Shown here: positions 53,049 through 62,276 of the stretch, in pieces | Layout of the letters: every line of letters begins with the position of its first letter | Position numbering within the stretch: the stretch's first letter is position 1 | NCBI GenBank assembly: GCA_019456225.1 | Contig: VRUI01000015.1 | Location: forward strand, 1 to 64,000 | Direction: 5' to 3' | Source: Planctomycetota bacterium | GTDB lineage: Bacteria; Planctomycetota; Phycisphaerae; Sedimentisphaerales; Anaerohalosphaeraceae | DNA length: 64,000 bases | Translations under genes and position numbers: made by a program | Notes under the pieces: model-generated | Seen by the model: only the letters and a program-made list of their open reading frames with translations | Database searches by the model: none | Told to the model about the DNA's origin: nothing

Positions 53049-54257
53049 TTATTCATTCGAAAGGTCAACACAAACCAGATCACCCTGTGCTGTCCGTGCA
53101 TAAACCTTACCATCCGAAAACGCCACCGGAGACCAGCACAAACCCTTAAGTATCTGCGCAGAAGAGATCTCTTTAAAGCCCTTGGGTGTAGCCTCTGCAA
53201 TATAAAGTTTTCCCTTAGCACTAAGCACAACAAGTTTACCGCCTGCGATTATCACACTACCGTTACCTGAACCGTCAAACGACCACATAGGCTTGCCCGT
53301 CTTAAACTCAAGGCAAACAAGCTGACTCTGATTGATCCCATAAACATACCCATCCAGCAAAACAGGTCCGCTCATCTGGCTCCGCATATTCGTAGTCTTC
53401 TTCTCTTTGCCCCAGACACGACTGGCCTTATCGCCGTCGATCTTTATCAAAGCACATCCGCTGCCGTAACCGGAAGTAATAAAAACTTTATCGCCGCTGA
53501 GGATCGGGTCGGCGGCATTGACATTATGCCTGGTCTTCCACGGAGCATCCCACAACTTTGTACCCGTTGCGACCTCAACTGCGAAAACGCTCTTTTCACC
53601 GAACAGAATAGCAGCTTTAACATCGCCTGCTTTATAAGGAACAGGAGTAGAGTACCCGGACGGGCCTTCGCCATTTTGCCAGACAACCTTACCAGTGGCC
53701 TTTTTAACCGCGACACCGAACTCGGCGGCATTATAGATCACGAGGTCATCAACAACAACCGGCGAACCGGCGAGTCCCCATGTAGGCCGTTTGATCTTCA
53801 ATTGTTTTTCCCATACTACGTCGCCGCTCTTTGCATCCAGACAAAAAATATGCCCTCTCTTGCTGATCGTATAAACCTTACCATCGACAACGGTGGGAGT
53901 TGAGTGCGTTCCGCCTTTATAATATTTGGCATCAAGCGGGTGCTCGTAAGAATGCTTCCACAACTCGTCGCCGGTGATAGCATTAAAACAAAATACGTAA
54001 TCCATATCTTTAATATTACCCATCGTATAGGCCTTGCCGTCAGCAATAGCTATCGAAGAAAATCCCGTCCCGATAGACGCTTTCCACAATATCTTGGCCC
54101 CGTCATTAAGAGCCTTCGGATTCCAATCCTTCTCGGCGGAAATACCGTCACGCTTTGGCCCGCGCCAATTGGCCCAGTCAGCGCCAAAAATCAGCCCTGA
54201 GCACAAAAAAACGGCAACCACCAGAATACAACCCCTAACAACTCTAAAATCTCTCAT
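53049..54257 (-). CDS. Periplasmic PQQ-like beta-propeller protein
   Basis: ATG 54257 follows TAAGGAG and gives a signal peptide (ILVVAVFLCSGLIFG) and 402 aa. Blade motifs repeat along the chain (GDELWKHSYE, GDVVWEKQLK, GTKLWDAPWK). The mature start ADWANWRGPKRDGIS is the usual family opening. Most such proteins bind no cofactor and act as interaction scaffolds, although quinone-dependent dehydrogenases share the fold. No catalytic set is visible. Confidence 0.85.
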   Translation of the reverse strand: MRDFRVVRGCILVVAVFLCSGLIFGADWANWRGPKRDGISAEKDWNPKALNDGAKILWKASIGTGFSSIAIADGKAYTMGNIKDMDYVFCFNAITGDELWKHSYEHPLDAKYYKGGTHSTPTVVDGKVYTISKRGHIFCLDAKSGDVVWEKQLKIKRPTWGLAGSPVVVDDLVIYNAAEFGVAVKKATGKVVWQNGEGPSGYSTPVPYKAGDVKAAILFGEKSVFAVEVATGTKLWDAPWKTRHNVNAADPILSGDKVFITSGYGSGCALIKIDGDKASRVWGKEKKTTNMRSQMSGPVLLDGYVYGINQSQLVCLEFKTGKPMWSFDGSGNGSVIIAGGKLVVLSAKGKLYIAEATPKGFKEISSAQILKGLCWSPVAFSDGKVYARTAQGDLVCVDLSNE

Positions 54258-54362
54258 AATGCTCTCCTTAAAAAAAAAATTCCTGTTTTTTTTTACATTT
54301 TTTCTTAAAACGCTCAATATCACCAAGTTATTGCAAATAATACCAGATTGCACAACAAAAAT

Positions 54363-54403
54363 CTAACGACCAACGACCAACGACTATCGACTAACGACTA
54401 GTT
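54363..54403. repeat. Short degenerate tandem repeat
   Basis: ACGACCA and ACGACTA units (CTAACGACCAACGACCAACG...) run into the stop region of the next gene. Confidence 0.65.
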
Positions 54404-55884
54404 AGTGCTCCGACAGGGCACGCCGCAATACATTTGGCGGCGACACGCCCAAGCCCCTCTGTTAAACTTCGCCCAAACGGAACGGCAACTTTAACATCAA
54501 AACCCCTGCCTGTAAACGCAAGTCCGCACCCGGCCGACTCTCTCGATGCGATCTCAACGCACAACCCGCAGTCGATACACTTGCCCTGCTCAAAAACAAC
54601 CTCACTCTCAAGAACCTGAGCAAATCCCCTGCGTTTAGCCTTATACGTATTCGCCTTGGCCGAATATTCCTCGGCATATCGCCGCAGCTTACAATCGACA
54701 GGCTTTCGGCAATCGCAATGCAAACAACGAAGCGACTCGCCGACTGCCTCGTCATTAACAAACCCGCCGACATAACCAGCAGGTTCAACACGCCCCGCTT
54801 TCGAAGCACTTTCCATAAAAACATCGATCTCGCCATCAAGCAGTTTTCCCATCCTGCTGTTAAACGGCTTCACCGAACCGGCGACATCTTCGCCGCCAAG
54901 ATACTGCCCGACACAAACCGCCGCCGCCTTGCCCGCCGCCACTGCCGCAACAGCCATCTTCTTTTTACCGCCAATATCACTACCAACAAAAACCGAAGGC
55001 AATGAACTGTCAAGCCCCTCAGAATTTTCAAGACCGACAGCCAGCAAAACCGCGTCAAACTCTTTACAAATCTTATCGAACACAGCCCCGCCGGTAACTT
55101 GCATATTCAATTTAAACTCAACACCCATCTTTTCAATAACACCGACTTCAGCGGCAAGTACACCGCCGGAAAGTTTATCAGCAGGCTCATCGCAAAGCAT
55201 CCCGCCGCCCTTTTCATTGCTGTCAAAGACAGTACAATCGAAACCGTCAACCTGCAAATAATACGCCGCACTCAGACCAACGCAGCCGGCCCCGACGATC
55301 GCGACACGCTTATTTTTCTTCTTCGCCTGAACCGGCATATAAGGCGCAGGACTTGCAAGATCAACATCAGCAACAAACCGCTTGAGCAAACAGATAGAAA
55401 CCGCACTATCCTGCAATCGCCGTCTGCACGCATTCTCACATGGCGCAGGGCATATCCGGCCAAGAACCGCCGGAAGCGGAATATCATTCTTAATCGTCTT
55501 TATCGCCTCACCAAACTCACCGCCGGCGATCTGCCGTATCATCAACGGAATATCCATCTTCGCAGGACAAGTAACATGGCAAGGCCCCATACAGTCACCG
55601 ACATGGTCGCTAAGCAAAAGCTCCAAAGCAGTCTTACGAGCCGCATGAACCTCGTCGCAGTCGCTCTCAACAACCATCCCGTCGACAGCTTTGGTCCCGC
55701 AAGCTGGAGCAAGCGACTCGCGGCCATTAACACGAACGACACAAACCATACAGCTAGTCGAAGGAGCACACCCCTTCAAAAAGCACATAGAAGGAATAGA
55801 AACCCCAGCCTGCTCTGCGGCATCAAGAATAGTAGCCCCATCGTCAACGCTAACTGCCAAATTGTCAATTGTAAGTTCTATCAT
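54391..55884 (-). CDS. Fer2/GltD-like FAD oxidoreductase with ferredoxin tail
   Basis: The 497-aa protein has a 2Fe-2S domain at residues 1-75 (CFLKGCAPSTSCMVC). A GltD-like 4Fe-4S entry domain follows (DCMGPCHVTCPAKMDIP, then RICPAPCENACRR). The FAD-binding Rossmann start is VAIVGAGCVGLSAAYYL, and C-terminal ferredoxin-like cysteines read CIDCGLCVE and CIAACPVGAL. This layout is found in NuoG/HydC-type and NADPH:ferredoxin-type partners. It starts one base after the NuoEF-like gene stops, so the two probably form one complex. Confidence 0.8.
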   Translation of the reverse strand: MIELTIDNLAVSVDDGATILDAAEQAGVSIPSMCFLKGCAPSTSCMVCVVRVNGRESLAPACGTKAVDGMVVESDCDEVHAARKTALELLLSDHVGDCMGPCHVTCPAKMDIPLMIRQIAGGEFGEAIKTIKNDIPLPAVLGRICPAPCENACRRRLQDSAVSICLLKRFVADVDLASPAPYMPVQAKKKNKRVAIVGAGCVGLSAAYYLQVDGFDCTVFDSNEKGGGMLCDEPADKLSGGVLAAEVGVIEKMGVEFKLNMQVTGGAVFDKICKEFDAVLLAVGLENSEGLDSSLPSVFVGSDIGGKKKMAVAAVAAGKAAAVCVGQYLGGEDVAGSVKPFNSRMGKLLDGEIDVFMESASKAGRVEPAGYVGGFVNDEAVGESLRCLHCDCRKPVDCKLRRYAEEYSAKANTYKAKRRGFAQVLESEVVFEQGKCIDCGLCVEIASRESAGCGLAFTGRGFDVKVAVPFGRSLTEGLGRVAAKCIAACPVGALTSR

Positions 55885-58239
55885 CTATTCAACCTTAACT
55901 GCATCTGCCGGACAAACATTCCTGCAGGTATCGCAGCAAAAACATTTCTCCGTATCGATCTCATGCTTAACATACGGCGTAAACGCAATCGCATCCGCCG
56001 GGCACCTCTGGGCGCACACAGTACACCCGATACAATCATCCGTGATCGAGTAAGTTATCAACCCCTTACACTTACCCGCCGGACAACGCCCTTCTATATG
56101 AGCTTCATACTCATCTCTGAAATACTCTATCGTCGAAAGCACCGGGTTCGGCGCAGTCTTGCCAAGCCCGCACAAACTGCCCTTCTTAACCATCAGCGAA
56201 AGCTCGTAAAGTTTTTCAATATCACCCTTTTGCCCCTGCCCGGCGCACAAACGCTCAAGTATATCGAGCATCCGGCGAGTCCCAACCCTGCAAAACGTAC
56301 ACTTACCGCAAGACTGGTTCTGCGTAAACTCCAGAAAATATCTGGCGATATCAACCATACAATCCGTGTCGTCGAGAACCACCAGACCACCCGAACCCAT
56401 GATCGCACCTGCCGCCGTAAGCGACTCATAATCAACCGAAATATCCGCCTTACCCGCCGGTATACACCCGCCCGAAGGCCCGCCTATCTGAACCGCCTTA
56501 AACGTTCGGCCGCCGCCGATGCCGCCGCCGATACCCTCAACGACCTGACGCAGCGAAATACCCATAGGAACCTCTATAAGCCCGCCGTTAGCCACTTTAC
56601 CGGCAAGAGCAAAAACCTTCGTACCGGAACTATTCACCGTTCCGTGTTCGGCAAACTTATCACCGCCGTTATTCAGTATCCACGGAACTGTCGAGTACGT
56701 CTCAACATTATTTATCAAAGTAGGCTTTCCCCAAAGCCCGCTCTCAGCCGGAAACGGAGGACGAAGCCTCGGCATCCCGCGTTTACCTTCAACGCTCGCC
56801 ATAAGGGCGCTTTCCTCACCGCAGACAAAAGCACCTGCCCCCTGAACGATCGTAAGCGAAAGCGAAAACCCGCTGCCAAAAATATCCCCGCCAAGCAAAC
56901 CCGCCTCTTCGCATTTTTCGATAGCCTCTTCAATACGCTTAACAGCAAGCGGGTACTCTGCGCGAATATAAAGAAAGCCTTCGCTTGCGCCAACCGCCCG
57001 CGCCGCGATAGCAAGACCTTCGATAACCCGCAGCGGATAAGACTCCATAAGCATCCGATCCATAAACGCGCCCGGATCGCCTTCGTCACCGTTACAAACA
57101 ATATATTTAGTATCGCAGTCCTGCGCCTCAACAGCCCGCCATTTCAGATGCGACGGGAAACCCGCACCGCCGCGTCCGCGAAGCCCGGATTTTTCGATCT
57201 CACCGATAACATCCTCGCGATCCATCTCGCCAAGGGTACGCTTAAATGCCTCGAAACCACCCTTAGAGACATATTCGTCAAGATCGACCGGATTGATAAC
57301 ACCGCAATGCTCGGTGGCAATATGTTCCTGTTTACCGAGAAAATCTGCGATATGACCCTCGCGAACTTCGGCCTCATGGCAGCAAAGATCGACCCCGACA
57401 TTATCCGAAACAACCCTGTCAAGCAAACCGCTAACAGAATTCATCAACCGCTTTCCAAAACTGCTCGGCTTAAAGTGGGCAAGAATAATTGACCTCGCTT
57501 CTTTAGGTTCAACAGTCGTATAAAGAAAAGTCTTACCGTCCGGCAAAACGATCTCAAGCAGCGGCGTCTGGTAACACATTCCAACACACCCGACTTGCTT
57601 AATCTCAGCTTTTATCGCAGTCTCGGTGAGCACATCTTCAATCGCATCAAGCAGTTTACCGCTGCCCCTGGCCACGCAGCATGAACCAAGCCCGATACGA
57701 ATCTCACCTTCAGGATGAATCTTCGCTGCACCATCGCCTTTTTTCTTATCCTTCTTCTTAATGCTGTCGCGCCGAAGAAAATCCTCCAAAACTGCCCCAA
57801 CCCCATCGCACGTCAAATGCCCGTACGTAATCTCGCCGATCTGAACAGCCGGCGCAAGAGTGCAGCACCCAAGACAGGCAACCTTCTCAACCGTAAACAA
57901 ACCGTCCGCATCGGTATCGCCGCCGCTTTCGATCTTCAAGTGCCGCAAAAACGCATCATAAACAAGCGACGCACCCTTAACATGACAAGCCGTCCCAACG
58001 CAAATCTTAATAATATGCTCACCGCATGGCGTATGGCGAAACTGATCGTAAAAAGTAGAAATCCCGGCAATCGCCGAAGGAGTGATCTCCGTAAGCTCGC
58101 AAATCCGCTCAAGCACTTCAACCGGAAGATACCCGTAATGCCCCTGCGCAGCCTGCAAAAGCTCCAGCACACGGTCCTTACCTCTGCCGATACGACCGAC
58201 CGCGTCATCTAAAAATGTCAGATCAACTTCGCTCATCAA
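55885..58239 (-). CDS. NuoE-NuoF-like NADH-oxidising Fe-S flavoprotein
   Basis: The 784-aa protein fuses a NuoE-like 2Fe-2S thioredoxin domain (CVGTACHVKG ... CLGCC), a second thioredoxin-like domain (GLGSCCVARG ... GCVGMCYQ), a NuoF-type NADH/FMN domain (GRGGAGFPSHLKW and CNGDEGDPGAFMDR), an SLBB part, an NADH 4Fe-4S site (SCGKCTFCRVGTRR) and two C-terminal 4Fe-4S ferredoxin sites. It should oxidise NADH (or reduce NAD+) and pass electrons through the next protein. Hydrogenase HydB subunits look similar, but no hydrogenase gene is present. Confidence 0.88.
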   Translation of the reverse strand: MMSEVDLTFLDDAVGRIGRGKDRVLELLQAAQGHYGYLPVEVLERICELTEITPSAIAGISTFYDQFRHTPCGEHIIKICVGTACHVKGASLVYDAFLRHLKIESGGDTDADGLFTVEKVACLGCCTLAPAVQIGEITYGHLTCDGVGAVLEDFLRRDSIKKKDKKKGDGAAKIHPEGEIRIGLGSCCVARGSGKLLDAIEDVLTETAIKAEIKQVGCVGMCYQTPLLEIVLPDGKTFLYTTVEPKEARSIILAHFKPSSFGKRLMNSVSGLLDRVVSDNVGVDLCCHEAEVREGHIADFLGKQEHIATEHCGVINPVDLDEYVSKGGFEAFKRTLGEMDREDVIGEIEKSGLRGRGGAGFPSHLKWRAVEAQDCDTKYIVCNGDEGDPGAFMDRMLMESYPLRVIEGLAIAARAVGASEGFLYIRAEYPLAVKRIEEAIEKCEEAGLLGGDIFGSGFSLSLTIVQGAGAFVCGEESALMASVEGKRGMPRLRPPFPAESGLWGKPTLINNVETYSTVPWILNNGGDKFAEHGTVNSSGTKVFALAGKVANGGLIEVPMGISLRQVVEGIGGGIGGGRTFKAVQIGGPSGGCIPAGKADISVDYESLTAAGAIMGSGGLVVLDDTDCMVDIARYFLEFTQNQSCGKCTFCRVGTRRMLDILERLCAGQGQKGDIEKLYELSLMVKKGSLCGLGKTAPNPVLSTIEYFRDEYEAHIEGRCPAGKCKGLITYSITDDCIGCTVCAQRCPADAIAFTPYVKHEIDTEKCFCCDTCRNVCPADAVKVE

Positions 58240-59924
58240 TCCTTCTTCCCAATACAGTAAAGATTTTTATTGCCGCGAATATACATCCGCCCGTCAGCGA
58301 ACGCAGGAGACGCAAAACAACGCTCACCAAGTTTACTCCGCGAAATTTCCTTATAGTTGAGCCCCGTTTCAGCAACGATAAGATTACCCTTTTCAGAGAT
58401 CATTACCAGCTTACCGCCGACAATAGAAGGAGAGGACTGGAACATCTCGTCCAGATCCTTATCCCAAACCACTTTGCCGCCCTTAAAATCTATACACGTA
58501 AGCACACCATCACTCGAAAGTATATACAAAAACTCACCATCGCTAACCGGGCTGCAGATATCCGGCACATCAACCTCATCATTTTTCCACGCAATGTGGC
58601 TTTTCGTAACATCACCACGCCCGCCCCTTTTAATTGCCATAACCTCATCATTAGGCTTAATAACAAAAACCAAACCGCCGGCATAAACAGAAGAGGGAGC
58701 AATGTCTTCAGCCTCACATTCAACCCGCCAAAGCTCGGCGCCGGTCCCTGCGTCATAGGAGATAGCAAAAGGCTTGGCGCAAGTAATGATCTGGCTCTTG
58801 CCCTCGACATCAACAACAACCGGAGACGTCCACGAATTGGCAACAGGTCTGTTAATCTGCCACACCGGCTGCCCGGAAAAACCGTCCAACGCATACAACT
58901 TCGATAGATTATCGTCATCGGCTCCCTGGTCATACTGAATGATCAGCAACTTCTTATACATCGCAAGCGAAGAGGCATAACCGTAAACACTATCAGGAAC
59001 GCCAAGAAATTTCGCCCAAACCTTCTTACCGCTAAAATCGAACGCAACAACATCTCCGGTCGCAAAAATCGCATAAACCCGCTTACCGTCAACGGCCAAA
59101 GTAGGAGCCGAAAAACCCGTATCTTCCATAGGCTCAACCTCAGCCCCCTCAGGAAGCATACTCTCAACATCTCTGGTCCAAACCGGCTTACCGGTTTTGG
59201 CATCATAACAGTAAACCTGCAATTTCTTTTCATCGCCGCCTGAAAGAAAAACAAAATCGCCCCACAAAACCGGCGAATTCATACCGTCCATAGGAACAGG
59301 ACTTTTCCAAAGCACCCCAGTTCCGCTTTCCCCGTCAAACTCAAGAGAAACATCTTTGTGTTTACTTACCCCGCTGCCGTCCGGACCTCTGAATGTCGGC
59401 CACCCAGCCAAAAACTGCTCCCACGTATCCTCGGCAACATACTCAACCGATGGCTTAAAACCTATCAAAACCCCCAACAAAAGCAAAACTGCAAATCCGC
59501 CCCAGACAAATCGCCGTGACAGAATAGTCCGGCGTTCTTGCCCCACACCATCAGTAGTTTCGCCTTCAACAACAGGCTTAACCCCGCCAAGCCCCCCGGC
59601 ATATTTTAAGCAACCAACAAAAACACCCAATCCGCAAAGCAGCAGCACCGCCCCTTTACCCGAAAACGCCAGCCACCTCATCCGTCTATTCCGAATCTCA
59701 AGATCAAACTGCCGAATCTCACCGGCAAGCTTCTGGTTATCCGGATGATCCCTGAAAACATTCTTCATGTCTTCAAGCTGCTTTTCCATACCCGGCTCAA
59801 CGCTTAACCGCCGGCTGTAATTGACAAACATAAACCCTGCAACTATCAGCGAAAACACCCCTGCAATAACAGCAACCCGAATCGCCGTCGTCCGTTTCAT
59901 TTCCAGCGTAATCCCATCCATCAT
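58236..59924 (-). CDS. Membrane-anchored PQQ-like beta-propeller protein
   Basis: The 562-aa protein has three N-terminal hydrophobic segments (AVIAGVFSLIVAGFMFV, GAVLLLCGLGVFVG, FAVLLLLGVLIG) before the propeller, which starts AGWPTFRGPDGSGVSK. Blade motifs (GKPVWTRDVE, GKKVWAKFLG, GQPVWQINRP, GAELWRVEC) follow. It overlaps both neighbours by 4 bases. It may hold the NuoEF-like complex at the membrane or connect it with the NosR-like protein. Confidence 0.82.
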   Translation of the reverse strand: MMDGITLEMKRTTAIRVAVIAGVFSLIVAGFMFVNYSRRLSVEPGMEKQLEDMKNVFRDHPDNQKLAGEIRQFDLEIRNRRMRWLAFSGKGAVLLLCGLGVFVGCLKYAGGLGGVKPVVEGETTDGVGQERRTILSRRFVWGGFAVLLLLGVLIGFKPSVEYVAEDTWEQFLAGWPTFRGPDGSGVSKHKDVSLEFDGESGTGVLWKSPVPMDGMNSPVLWGDFVFLSGGDEKKLQVYCYDAKTGKPVWTRDVESMLPEGAEVEPMEDTGFSAPTLAVDGKRVYAIFATGDVVAFDFSGKKVWAKFLGVPDSVYGYASSLAMYKKLLIIQYDQGADDDNLSKLYALDGFSGQPVWQINRPVANSWTSPVVVDVEGKSQIITCAKPFAISYDAGTGAELWRVECEAEDIAPSSVYAGGLVFVIKPNDEVMAIKRGGRGDVTKSHIAWKNDEVDVPDICSPVSDGEFLYILSSDGVLTCIDFKGGKVVWDKDLDEMFQSSPSIVGGKLVMISEKGNLIVAETGLNYKEISRSKLGERCFASPAFADGRMYIRGNKNLYCIGKKD

Positions 59925-61234
59925 AAGTCCCCCCCGCCGTTCGCACTTGCGACATTACCCAATCGAACATGCTCCCTCGGACAATAACTATAGCACCGCC
60001 CGCAGGCAAGACAACCGGCCCTGGATGCGATATAATCTTCACGTTTAAAACGTATGGAAAGCAGTATTAACTTCAAGCCAATAACAAGGGCGACAAAACC
60101 GCCAAAGAAAAATCCGCCAGTCTTAAACTTAGCCTTAATAGCATCGGCGTCACTATAAAGATCTTCAACTTTGGCCCCCGACGCCCTGAAGGCAAGGCTC
60201 GCATCAATCGTTCCCTCGACCGTACCGGCATCTTCCATAAATATCCGGTCTGCAAGCCGAACCCTCGCATCAACCCTGCTCGCGCTACCGCTAACAAAAC
60301 CACCGGCCCAAACACCAACCGCGGCGATCACCGGCAAGAGCAAAATCAACACACCAAGCAATTTCTTATTAACACGATAAGTCTCACCCGGCCACTCAGC
60401 GGTAGGAGTCTCGATAGCCCCGAAAGGACATGAACCCTCACACAACCGGCACTTAACACACTCATCAGGAGTGATAGTAACCTTACGTTTGGAAAGCCTG
60501 GAAAGCTGCCGCAATATCACCCCATACGGGCAAAGAAATCTACAGTACGGCCGCCCCACAAAAACACCAACCAATAAAAAACACGCCCCGAACACGATCA
60601 TATTGATCGACCCGCTCCTGCGGAAAAACCCGATGAACGGATCGTATCGGCAAATTATAAAAGCACTCCCCGTCGCCGCAAACCAAACCGCCGCCCCAAG
60701 ATAAACATAGGCAAGCAACCGCAAAACACTCTCAACCGGACGGGCAACCTTCATAGGACGAAGCAGCACAAGGTCCTGCAACGCCCCCAGCGGACAAACA
60801 CAACCGCAAAACGTACGCCCAAAAAACAAAGTAAACACCAATGGAAGCACAAAGAACAGAAGCGCCAAAAACGGAATGACATACCCGTTTTCAAACAGCG
60901 ACAAACTCACATTACCGATAGCTCCGATAGAACAAATGCACCCCTTGCGGTAAAACCCGAAATAAACCAGAGACACCATCATCAAAAGGAAAACACCCTT
61001 ACGGCAGCGTTTGTGATAAACGAAATAGACCGACAGCGAAAGAGCTAAAACCAAAACCGAAACGTCGACATACTCCAGCAAATTCTCGCGGGGCCCCGGA
61101 ACCTCAGTCTTCGGAAGCACATAATCACCCTCAAACTCGGGCGGAGGTACATTGACCGCACCCAATAGAGCCGGGCAAGCAAACACCACAACCGCAAAAG
61201 CAATTGATGCAAATCCTGTAAGTCGTCTAATCAA
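59921..61234 (-). CDS. NosR/NapH-like membrane Fe-S protein
   Basis: The 437-aa protein has a signal or anchor helix, about six further helices, membrane-side Cys motifs GRTFCGCVCPLGA and GRPYCRFLCPYGV, a 4Fe-4S site CVKCRLCEGSCPFGA and a final site CLACGRCYSYCP. The family moves electrons across or along the membrane, usually with a quinone pool. It is a distant paralog of the gene at 22531-24006. It overlaps its neighbours by 4 bases on each side. Confidence 0.82.
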   Translation of the reverse strand: MIRRLTGFASIAFAVVVFACPALLGAVNVPPPEFEGDYVLPKTEVPGPRENLLEYVDVSVLVLALSLSVYFVYHKRCRKGVFLLMMVSLVYFGFYRKGCICSIGAIGNVSLSLFENGYVIPFLALLFFVLPLVFTLFFGRTFCGCVCPLGALQDLVLLRPMKVARPVESVLRLLAYVYLGAAVWFAATGSAFIICRYDPFIGFFRRSGSINMIVFGACFLLVGVFVGRPYCRFLCPYGVILRQLSRLSKRKVTITPDECVKCRLCEGSCPFGAIETPTAEWPGETYRVNKKLLGVLILLLPVIAAVGVWAGGFVSGSASRVDARVRLADRIFMEDAGTVEGTIDASLAFRASGAKVEDLYSDADAIKAKFKTGGFFFGGFVALVIGLKLILLSIRFKREDYIASRAGCLACGRCYSYCPREHVRLGNVASANGGGDL

Positions 61235-61785
61235 TGCGCCTGCCCCTTAATCAAATACGGTTTATCGACGCCAACCCGCACAAACGCAACCGAAGGACAC
61301 GCAACCGCGATAGAACACTCATTGCAGTTGAGACACCGGTCATGCCGAACCTGCAAAAACAACGACCCGTTCCCAAAAGCACTGCAACCCTTAACGCATT
61401 TAGCGCAGCCGTTGCAGAGCTTCTCGTCGATCGAATACTTGTAATACGGATGTTCGACATATTTACGCCCGATAGCCCCGGTCGGGCAAAGCTGATTTTC
61501 AGCAGCCGTATCCAACGCAACTGGTTCAGGCTCATAATACCCCGTACACAACTTGCAGTACCCGCACATCGCATGCTTGTGAACACACTTAACCGCCGAC
61601 TCTTCCAAAACGCAGTATGTCGCGCAATTACCGCACGAGATACATTTAAACGGATCGATCTGCCAGACGAAATCCTTGCCGGCAGCCTTACTCGCCGCAA
61701 ACCCGGCAGCAAGACCAACTGCGCCAAGTGCACCGCCCCAGCAGCACTCACGCAAAAAACGACGCCGACTCATATTATCTTTCAT
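61231..61785 (-). CDS. Tat-exported polyferredoxin
   Basis: ATG 61785 (MKDNMSRRRFLRECC) follows GGAGGCGGCG and gives 184 aa; the longer frame runs through the upstream gene's antiphase. A Tat signal (SRRRFLRE ... GALGAVGLAAGFAASKA) precedes four cysteine groups: CISCGNCATYC, CGYCKLC, CNGCAKCVKGC and CLNCNECSIAVAC. It would be a periplasmic electron carrier, like NapG-type partners of NapH. Confidence 0.82.
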   Translation of the reverse strand: MKDNMSRRRFLRECCWGGALGAVGLAAGFAASKAAGKDFVWQIDPFKCISCGNCATYCVLEESAVKCVHKHAMCGYCKLCTGYYEPEPVALDTAAENQLCPTGAIGRKYVEHPYYKYSIDEKLCNGCAKCVKGCSAFGNGSLFLQVRHDRCLNCNECSIAVACPSVAFVRVGVDKPYLIKGQAH

Positions 61786-62038
61786 CGCCGCCTCCAATAC
61801 CGCCGCCGCCTTGCCGGCTTTCCTTAAACGAAACAGCAAGCGGCAATCCGCAATCACCAAAAGCACCGCACCCGCCGCAAACCCCGCGCCCAACACACTT
61901 CCCTTCGCGCAAAAGCCGCCGCCGCTTAGCCTCACCGAACACGGCAACTCCGCCAAGCAAACCAAGCACACCAAACCGCGCAAAGCCCACAACAAACCCG
62001 CGACGCTTAATCAAATTGTCATTATCAGTTTTACTCAT
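61775..62038 (-). CDS. Small Cys-motif protein of the redox string
   Basis: I use ATG 62038 (MSKTDNDNLIKRRG); the frame is open 21 bases earlier. The 87-aa product has a short hydrophobic stretch (FARFGVLGLLGGVAVFG), a basic stretch and CVGRGVCGGCGAFGDCGLP, followed by a Gly-rich tail. The C-x4-C-x2-C-x5-C pattern recurs in small proteins beside Fe-S genes. It overlaps the polyferredoxin start, supporting co-translation. Confidence 0.65.
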   Translation of the reverse strand: MSKTDNDNLIKRRGFVVGFARFGVLGLLGGVAVFGEAKRRRLLREGKCVGRGVCGGCGAFGDCGLPLAVSFKESRQGGGGIGGGDER

Positions 62039-62063
62039 TGTTTGTAATCCCGAACCCACTCAT

Positions 62064-62090
62064 TGTCATCCCGGGCTTGACCCGGGATCC
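62064..62090. repeat. CCCGGG short palindromic intergenic repeat
   Basis: ATCCCGGGCTTGACCCGGGA forms a perfect hairpin (ATCCCGGG/CCCGGGAT around CTTGA). The word is a very common interspersed palindrome in many bacterial genomes. It lies between the NHL gene and the small Cys-motif gene. Confidence 0.7.
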
Positions 62091-62150
62091 AGAATAAAAA
62101 CAGTCTTCGCCGAAGGCGGCTTCCTTCTTTTCTTTTTATTTTATTTATTA

Positions 62151-62276
62151 AATCCGCGTAATCTGCGTAATCCGCGGATAATTCTTTTATTAGTCCGTAG
62201 GGTGGGCCATGCCCACCAAAAGCCCACTTTTATCTTTTCTTTTTTTACTTAGTGTTAATTAGTGTTAATTAGTGGT
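62151..62276. repeat. Two short tandem arrays (AATCYGCGT and TTAGTG units)
   Basis: AATCCGCGTAATCTGCGTAA and one more unit lie at 62151-62178; AGTGTTAATT units lie at 62251-62276. The second array contains the stop codon of the NHL-repeat gene and codes its last residues. Confidence 0.65.

Noticed and set aside
55099-57492. A 797-codon open frame on the plus strand
   Set aside because: It lies antisense to the GltD-like and NuoEF-like genes and codes a low-complexity Arg/Lys/Asn/Thr-rich chain with no motif.
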